A stretch of DNA of 9,935 nt from assembly GCA_013140465.1 (NCBI GenBank), contig JABFST010000321.1:1-9935 (forward strand). The letters are read 5' to 3'. This DNA comes from Methylococcaceae bacterium (GTDB lineage: Bacteria > Pseudomonadota > Gammaproteobacteria > Methylococcales > Methylomonadaceae). Under the pieces are notes generated by a model. The model saw only the letters and a program-made list of their open reading frames with translations, did not search any database and had not been told where the DNA came from. The first letter of the stretch is position 1. Each line of letters opens with the position of its first letter. Positions 5,315-9,935 of the stretch are shown here, piece after piece. Position numbers and translations under genes: made by a program.

Positions 5315-8014
5315 TTATTTTTTAGCTTTTTTAAGATCAAGGACTACAATCCGTTCAGGTAATCGGTCCAATAAGGCTATAACGAAGCCTGGATTTGTGA
5401 CCGTGCCTGGTTTTACCGCTAATATTTCAGCGTTTAATGCACTCAAAGGTGCCAATTGAATATCGTTAATTAAGCGGGTTTCAAATAGCCCTACTTTTTG
5501 AGTTACTTTAGATATGCCTGAATAAGGCAGTTTAAGCACCAATTTTGAGGCACCTAAAGTTTCAACGCCCTGCTTTTGCTGGTTTTGCAATATAAAGTTA
5601 AACACATAGCTTTTTACAGCACCTTGCTTAACGACAGCACTTAGTTTTTTAATCTTAGTAGCAGGGGGGGTTAAGGAATAATTACCCCAATCGCTTAATG
5701 CTACTTCTAAACGATAATTTGGGACTATGTTCTTGCTGGCATTTGTATAATCCAGCATTACAGCCATCTTGTTTACCGTTTTTCCCGCTATCTTATTGTT
5801 AAACAAGTAAACTTTAGCCCCTAATTTACTACTCACAGCGGTGAATATCGTTGTATCGGCTTGAGCATCTAAACCTGCCGCTGTCAATGCCTCGCTTTTG
5901 CTAGACTCCCTAAATTCACCCGAGGTGAACTCTTTTGCAGTCAACCTCAATACCGATGTAAATGGATCAACCTCAGTGCTGAAAAGAACATCACTAATAT
6001 TTTCAACGATTGCCCCGTCTTTTGAGATTTCAAAATAGGGCAAATCTAGCCGAACCACACCTTCTTTTACAAGTCGCTCATAAGCTGTTGCATCAGTGAT
6101 TTTTGAAACCACCCTCACATTATTCTTTCCGTAAATGAGGTCGTCAGCCAACGGGGAATTAACCCGACCATTAGGTTGGCGGGTATGACAATCATCGCAA
6201 GGCATGGCACTGATAGCCTTACGGCTGTTATGGGAAAGCAAATACTCATTGGACTCTGTCCAAATCATCTGCACATCGGCCTTTGCATAACCTTTGGTTT
6301 TTAGTAATGCGTCTAACGCCGTTTTTATGGCAACAAAATCGCCATAAGTCTGCGGGACTTCGTCAGAACCTTTGCTCACTGACAGATATTCTTGGCGGCT
6401 AACCACCCGGTCAGTAACCTTATCTTTCCAGTAGTGGCGGGTAGATGGTTTATAAGGCATTGATTTCATACGCCCATCTTCGGCCTGACGGTAGCGGTAA
6501 CGTATCCCTAAATCTTTATCGGCATATTTCAGGCGAATAATATGGCAAGTTTGACACGCCACTTTGTCAATATGAACCTCAGCAACTCTGTTTAAAGAAG
6601 CATTTGGTACTCCAATCATATCATTGCGTTGTATCCAAAGTTCCCTATGGGCGACCACTATATCGTCAAAGCCGGAAGGTAAAGCAGGGTCTTTAGCGCC
6701 ACCCGACTTGACACCGTTGTGACAATACTCGCAAGACAGCGCCCCTGGTTGGTAATTAAGATCTTTGCGCACATCCTCGTCTGAATTGCCCACTAAAAAA
6801 TTGTGGTCTGCATCTAAGTCAACATTGCGGAAAGTGTCTTTATAGTATTGTTTGCTATGGCAAGAATTGCAGTTCTCAATATAACGGGATGACACCCCTT
6901 TTGTGGGCCACAATTTGCCTTTATGAATGTCATTGGGGTACTCCTCATGCAAAACACCATCAGCATCTTGCTTAGTCAAGGACAACTCGCCAAAACCATA
7001 AAAGCCTCGGCGATCATGACTAGTCTTATGGCAAACCATACAATTGTCATTACCCGGGAAACGCAACATGGGAATTTGGATTTTGCCGTTACTATCAAAC
7101 GCACTAGCATCCCATTTCAGTAGCGGTTGTCCAGCATTGTCCATCCCTCCAGGTAGGGTCAATAACGTTTTGCCCTTCGGCGTGTTAGGGGCAACATTTA
7201 GATAGGCAAAAATTGCAGAATTGGCAAAACGGAAAAAACCGTTGTTGATCCATTGTTTGGTTCTTACTTCCGCCCATTCAGTAGAGGGCTTAGTCAATTT
7301 AGTAAAATCCGTATGGCATATCATGCAATCGGGTTCTATCACACCACTTTTTTGCCAGTTCCATTTGCTTAGCACTGTTCCGCTAGCATTGCTGCCATCA
7401 CCTTTTAGCCATTCAAAATAGTCGCCATCTAAGGCATTAATTTCAGTGCCTGAGACCTGATCGTAACGGCGATTATTCCGGTCTTTCTCTGCAAAACCAC
7501 CACCGTTATGACATTCGGCACAATTTTTAACCAGCCCTGCTGCACCATAATCTAAGAATTCACCTTCTGACTTGTTAGTTTTTTTAGACAGCCATTGCGG
7601 GTTATTAACTTGACCAGGGTTGTAACCACAATTAAAGCCACCAAAATATCCAGGAGAAAGCAAAGATGCGTTATGCGGAGTTAAAGCCATTTTTTCTGAT
7701 GTCAGGCCCAACTCAGAGAGCCATATTTTTTTTCCATAGCTATCATCGGCCTCATCACGCCCCATCTCAAAATGGTAAGCCTTGCTGATTTTATCTATGT
7801 CATGGCAGCCGCCACCCTCGCCATTGCCGCAGCTCATGCGCGAGCTGTACGGTTTATTGCTGTTCATGACGTGGTCGCCGTTTTCGTCTAACAAGGGAAT
7901 AGACGGATGCAGCACAGGCAAGTCAAACACATTTTCTCCGGCGACAGCCCAAGGAGAGGCCAAAAACAGCAGAGCCGTTACCAATAAAAGACAAAAAAAG
8001 CCCAATCGTTTCAT
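5315..8014 (-). CDS. Large secreted multiheme c-type cytochrome (seven CXXCH plus one CX7CH) with heme-free C-terminal domain
   Basis: The 899-aa product starts with the ATG at 8014. A longer frame from a TTG at 8119 would begin upstream of the predicted sigma-54 promoter and is rejected. The signal peptide is residues 1-25 (cleavage after AVA). CXXCH motifs lie at 165-169, 230-234, 325-329, 382-386, 428-432, 487-491 and 606-610. At 62-71 there is a glycine-rich CX7CH followed by HDIDKISKAYHF. From memory, related cytochromes have a plain CXXCH at this place, so this may be a heme site with a 5-residue insertion. Residues about 620-899 have no heme motif and look beta-rich, perhaps a binding or docking domain. 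There is no lipobox. As the first and largest gene of the operon it could be the extracellular or substrate-facing cytochrome. Substrate oxidation or reduction by it cannot be excluded, as many octaheme proteins are enzymes. Confidence 0.88.
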   Translation of the reverse strand: MKRLGFFCLLLVTALLFLASPWAVAGENVFDLPVLHPSIPLLDENGDHVMNSNKPYSSRMSCGNGEGGGCHDIDKISKAYHFEMGRDEADDSYGKKIWLSELGLTSEKMALTPHNASLLSPGYFGGFNCGYNPGQVNNPQWLSKKTNKSEGEFLDYGAAGLVKNCAECHNGGGFAEKDRNNRRYDQVSGTEINALDGDYFEWLKGDGSNASGTVLSKWNWQKSGVIEPDCMICHTDFTKLTKPSTEWAEVRTKQWINNGFFRFANSAIFAYLNVAPNTPKGKTLLTLPGGMDNAGQPLLKWDASAFDSNGKIQIPMLRFPGNDNCMVCHKTSHDRRGFYGFGELSLTKQDADGVLHEEYPNDIHKGKLWPTKGVSSRYIENCNSCHSKQYYKDTFRNVDLDADHNFLVGNSDEDVRKDLNYQPGALSCEYCHNGVKSGGAKDPALPSGFDDIVVAHRELWIQRNDMIGVPNASLNRVAEVHIDKVACQTCHIIRLKYADKDLGIRYRYRQAEDGRMKSMPYKPSTRHYWKDKVTDRVVSRQEYLSVSKGSDEVPQTYGDFVAIKTALDALLKTKGYAKADVQMIWTESNEYLLSHNSRKAISAMPCDDCHTRQPNGRVNSPLADDLIYGKNNVRVVSKITDATAYERLVKEGVVRLDLPYFEISKDGAIVENISDVLFSTEVDPFTSVLRLTAKEFTSGEFRESSKSEALTAAGLDAQADTTIFTAVSSKLGAKVYLFNNKIAGKTVNKMAVMLDYTNASKNIVPNYRLEVALSDWGNYSLTPPATKIKKLSAVVKQGAVKSYVFNFILQNQQKQGVETLGASKLVLKLPYSGISKVTQKVGLFETRLINDIQLAPLSALNAEILAVKPGTVTNPGFVIALLDRLPERIVVLDLKKAKK

Positions 8015-8070
8015 CACGTCAATTCTTTTAAAAATGTTAGGGATCAGCAAGACAATTAATAGGCATACAA

Positions 8071-8090
8071 AAGCAACATTAGTGCCAAGA
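8071..8090 (-). promoter_or_regulatory. Sigma-54 (RpoN) promoter of the cytochrome operon
   Basis: On the minus strand this reads TTGGCACTAATGTTGCTT. The family consensus is YTGGCACG-N4-TTGCW; every consensus base matches except the G after CAC, which is T. The GG (-24) and GC (-12) elements are separated by the required 10 nt. The implied start of transcription is near 8061, giving a leader of about 47 nt before the ATG at 8014. The position and orientation fit the operon exactly. Such promoters need an ATP-driven enhancer-binding activator, so the operon is probably off until a signal is sensed. Confidence 0.8.
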
Positions 8091-8156
8091 TGTTGTGAAC
8101 TAGTGCATCGCCAGCACAAGCGCGACTTTATTCCCTACTTAAACAATAGGGTATTG

Positions 8157-8172
8157 AAAAAAATATTTTTTT
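8157..8172. promoter_or_regulatory. Symmetric A/T tract, possible bend between enhancer and promoter
   Basis: The stretch AAAAAAATATTTTTTT is a perfect palindrome of two 7-nt A/T runs. It lies between the sigma-54 promoter and the upstream inverted repeat. Just left of it, CAATA-GGG-TATTG (8144-8156) is another small dyad, and 8141-8153 loosely resembles an IHF site (7 of 9 fixed positions by eye). DNA bending here would help an upstream activator loop to the promoter; this is inference. Confidence 0.4.
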
Positions 8173-8222
8173 GGCACGCCAGCTTGGGCGAAGAGAAATG
8201 AGTAGCAGATCCCAGAAAATGC

Positions 8223-8262
8223 GTGATATGCCCTATTTTTTAAGAAATATGCGGCATATCAC
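8223..8262. promoter_or_regulatory. Inverted-repeat operator, candidate upstream activator (enhancer) site
   Basis: GTGATATGCC (8223-8232) is exactly repeated in inverted form as GGCATATCAC (8253-8262) with 20 nt between. The right half is itself part of a tight palindrome, ATATGC-G-GCATAT (8247-8259). The left half has a degenerate partner, ATATGCCCTATTT. This suggests two dyad sites centred about 21 bp apart, near 8232 and 8253, on the same face of the helix. The pair is centred about 180 bp upstream of the predicted start near 8061, the usual distance for enhancer sites of sigma-54 activators. It could alternatively control the plus-strand osmC-speD unit. Confidence 0.55.
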
Positions 8263-8584
8263 TTATTTCAAAACCTATCGATTGGTTTCGTGGATAGACA
8301 ACAACACCTAAAAGGCTTGCAAATTATGGACTAAAGGCCAAGCCCACCCAACCAGCATCACCAATACCCTTTTTGCAGGGTGTGCAAGAATTGGCGGTGA
8401 TTTTGGTATGAATAGCCAATGTTTACGGATGTGGTTGCAATCGCTTTGGGCTAATAATAGCCAAACCAAGAACCCCCAATAAATTGCCGGACTCAGGCGC
8501 ATTGTCACAAAAATTTAATATCGAAAACTCTGCCGTAGCGCGTTTATATGCTACTCTATGCGTCATTTTTACCGAGGAAAAAAA
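8263..8584. other. Intergenic region between the divergent units, with several small hairpins
   Basis: No convincing gene is seen here; short frames lack ribosome sites and family features. Several small dyads occur: ACCCT/AGGGT (8366-8370 with 8377-8381), TTGCA/TGCAA (8373-8377 with 8383-8387), and GGCTA/TAGCC (8449-8453 with 8458-8462). ATCACCAAT at about 8357-8365 nearly pairs with ATTGGCGGTGAT at 8390-8401 and encloses the first of these. AATAGCCAA occurs twice (8411-8419, 8456-8464). The region must hold the promoter of the osmC-speD unit, but I find no clear -35/-10 pair. Confidence 0.4.
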
Positions 8585-9004
8585 ATGCAAGCAACAGTCA
8601 AATGGGTCGATGGCGTTATGTTTGTCGGTGAGACGGGCAGCGGTCATGCGGTCGTGATGGACGGCCCGCCTGACCACGGCGGACGCAACATGGGCATACG
8701 CCCTATGGAAATGCTGTTAGTGGGTCTGGGCGGGTGTTCATCATTCGATGTCGTGCAGATTTTACAAAAAGGCAAACATGATATTGTGGATTGTGTTGCG
8801 GAACTGTCTGCCGAGCGGGCGGATGCCGTCCCTAGTGTATTTACCAAAATTCACCTGCATTTTGTGGTCAGCGGACGCAACTTAAAAGCGTCGGCTGTGG
8901 AGCGGGCAGTGAACTTATCGGCAGAGAAATATTGCTCTGCTTCTATTATGTTAGCTAAAGCAGGGGTAGACATTACCCATGATTTTGAAGTTATCGAGGT
9001 TTAA
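8585..9004 (+). CDS. OsmC/Ohr-family protein, YhfA-like
   Basis: The 139-aa product closely matches E. coli YhfA in my memory (MQA-VKWV start, PMEM, GGCS, ILQKG, VDC, LHF, SAEKYCS). OsmC-family proteins are cytosolic dimeric thiol peroxidases that reduce organic hydroperoxides with two cysteines; here these are C51 (GLGGCSS) and C117 (EKYCSAS). The usual supporting arginine may be R39 before PMEM. The exact substrate of the YhfA branch is not known to me. The ATG at 8585 is chosen because it is preceded by a good CGAGGAAA ribosome site and gives the family length; an upstream ATG at 8558 adds nine unlike residues. It is followed after 5 nt by speD. As I recall, Pseudomonas also places an OsmC gene next to speD, near vfr. 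Confidence 0.9.
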   Translation: MQATVKWVDGVMFVGETGSGHAVVMDGPPDHGGRNMGIRPMEMLLVGLGGCSSFDVVQILQKGKHDIVDCVAELSAERADAVPSVFTKIHLHFVVSGRNLKASAVERAVNLSAEKYCSASIMLAKAGVDITHDFEVIEV

Positions 9005-9009
9005 GCGTT

Positions 9010-9822
9010 TTGAACAAATTGCAATTACACGGCTTTAACAATTTAACAAAGTCACTGAGTTTCAATATTTACGATATTTGCTATGCGCCTGCCGAACAGC
9101 AGCAAGCTTATATTGAATATATTGATGAAGCGTACAACGCCACAAAACTAACGCAAATCCTAAAGGATGTTGCTGAAATTATTGGTGCGCAAATTCTTAA
9201 TATCGCACACCAAGACTATGAACCCCAAGGTGCGAGTGTAACCATGCTGATTTCTGAGGGTGATGCGCCGCCGCCACCCAGCATGAACAGCCAATCGCCA
9301 GGGCCCTTGCCGGAAACGGTGTTGGCACATTTGGACAAAAGCCATATTACTGTACACACTTATCCTGAAAGCCATCCTGACAATGGCATCAGCACCTTTA
9401 GGGCGGACATTGACGTGTCAACATGTGGGCGCATTTCGCCGCTAAAAGCCTTAAATTATCTGATCCACAGCTTTGAGTCTGATGTTGTGACGATGGATTA
9501 TAAAGTGCGTGGCTTTACCCGCGACATTTCCGGCAAAAAGCATTATATCGACCACAACATCACGTCCATACAAAACTACATAGCCAAGGACACCCAACAA
9601 AGCTATCAAATGATTGATGTTAACGTCTATCAGGAAAATATTTTCCATACCAAAATGATGCTTAAGGAAACTGAGCTAGAAAATTATTTGTTTGAAAAAG
9701 AAAGCAATTTGACGGATGAACAAAAAGCCGAAATCCAAGCTAAACTCCAAAAAGAAGTAACGGAAATTTTTTACGGGCATAACTACCGCCGTAAAAAAAT
9801 TAAAGTGGCTGACCCCAAATAA
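9010..9822 (+). CDS. speD: S-adenosylmethionine decarboxylase proenzyme
   Basis: The 270-aa product aligns along nearly its whole length with E. coli SpeD (264 aa), for example [54 protein letters not shown] and [13 protein letters not shown]. The enzyme makes decarboxylated AdoMet, the aminopropyl donor for spermidine. It cleaves itself between K110 and S111, and the serine becomes the pyruvoyl cofactor. C139 in VSTCG matches the active-site cysteine. The start codon is TTG at 9010, 5 nt after the osmC stop, with GAGG at 8996-8999 as ribosome site, so translation may be modest and coupled. The C-terminus has an extra basic tail ([11 protein letters not shown]) not present in E. coli. Function is secure. 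Confidence 0.97.
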   Translation: MNKLQLHGFNNLTKSLSFNIYDICYAPAEQQQAYIEYIDEAYNATKLTQILKDVAEIIGAQILNIAHQDYEPQGASVTMLISEGDAPPPPSMNSQSPGPLPETVLAHLDKSHITVHTYPESHPDNGISTFRADIDVSTCGRISPLKALNYLIHSFESDVVTMDYKVRGFTRDISGKKHYIDHNITSIQNYIAKDTQQSYQMIDVNVYQENIFHTKMMLKETELENYLFEKESNLTDEQKAEIQAKLQKEVTEIFYGHNYRRKKIKVADPK

Positions 9823-9852
9823 CCTGGCCCACGCAAGACCGCCATACCCTCA

Positions 9853-9879
9853 CGCCCCTCTTTCTTTTCAAAAGGGGCG
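9853..9879. terminator. Hairpin downstream of speD, possible terminator
   Basis: CGCCCCT (9853-9859) pairs with AGGGGCG (9873-9879) across a 13-nt T/C-rich loop, 30 nt after the speD stop. No T-tract follows, so termination is uncertain. It could equally be another copy of the C/G-rich palindromic repeats seen near 900-1000. Confidence 0.35.
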
Positions 9880-9896
9880 CGATGCTCTAAACATCC

Positions 9897-9915
9897 GCCC
9901 TGTTTTCCTCAGGGC
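9897..9915. terminator. Small hairpin after speD, possible terminator
   Basis: GCCCTG (9897-9902) pairs with CAGGGC (9910-9915) around a 7-nt loop. It is followed by TACTATAC rather than a T-run. It could end the speD transcript or serve a gene beyond the right edge. Confidence 0.3.
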
Positions 9916-9935
9916 TACTATACACCCGCTCCCCC

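Noticed and set aside
8015..8119. Extended N-terminus of the large cytochrome from a TTG at 8119
   Set aside because: It overlaps the sigma-54 promoter and hides a good signal peptide that starts at 8014.
8171..8189. TTGGCACGCC-AGCTTGGGC on the plus strand as a second sigma-54 promoter toward osmC
   Set aside because: The -24 part fits, but the -12 element reads CTTGG with wrong spacing, so there is no GC at 10 nt from GG.
8308..8508. Minus-strand 66-aa frame between the divergent units
   Set aside because: No ribosome site or recognisable features; it overlaps likely regulatory DNA.
8423..8677. Minus-strand 84-aa frame overlapping the start of the OsmC gene
   Set aside because: It is antisense to a well-supported gene and has no family features.

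Overview
The window looks like the chromosome of a gammaproteobacterium. Two adjacent housekeeping genes at the right end are close matches to the E. coli-type forms: a YhfA-like OsmC protein and SpeD. The genus cannot be fixed from the sequence. The moderate base composition, many multiheme cytochromes and short C/G-rich palindromic repeats would suit environmental lineages such as Methylococcales methanotrophs or Thiotrichales, but that is an impression only.

Positions 1-807 (minus strand) hold the N-terminal part of a NapH-like polytopic membrane iron-sulfur protein that runs off the left edge. Positions 808-1049 are intergenic and rich in repeats, with a perfect 22-bp hairpin and smaller palindromic and tandem repeats. 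Positions 1050-8014 (minus strand, read right to left) are one tightly packed six-gene operon. Its order is a 899-aa multiheme cytochrome c (seven CXXCH plus one CX7CH), a 93-aa small protein with four clustered cysteines, a 465-aa cysteine-free outer-membrane beta-barrel, then three secreted cytochromes with 7, 8 and 6 CXXCH motifs. Junctions are overlapping (ATGA twice, 14 nt once) or only 10-14 nt apart. Together the four cytochromes carry 28 canonical heme motifs and one unusual one. The layout is that of a porin-cytochrome conduit, which moves electrons between the periplasm and the outside of the cell. The NapH-like protein could link it to the quinone pool. The gene set does not match an Mtr, Pio or Ext cluster that I can name.

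Positions 8015-8584 separate the divergent units. A near-consensus sigma-54 promoter (8071-8090, minus strand) lies just upstream of the first cytochrome gene. About 180 bp further upstream is a 10-bp perfect inverted repeat (8223-8262) that is well placed to be an enhancer site for a sigma-54 activator. A symmetric A/T tract lies between them. This suggests the whole conduit is switched on by a dedicated signal.

Positions 8585-9822 (plus strand) hold osmC/yhfA-like and speD, which form a short two-gene unit. The last 113 bp hold two small hairpins.
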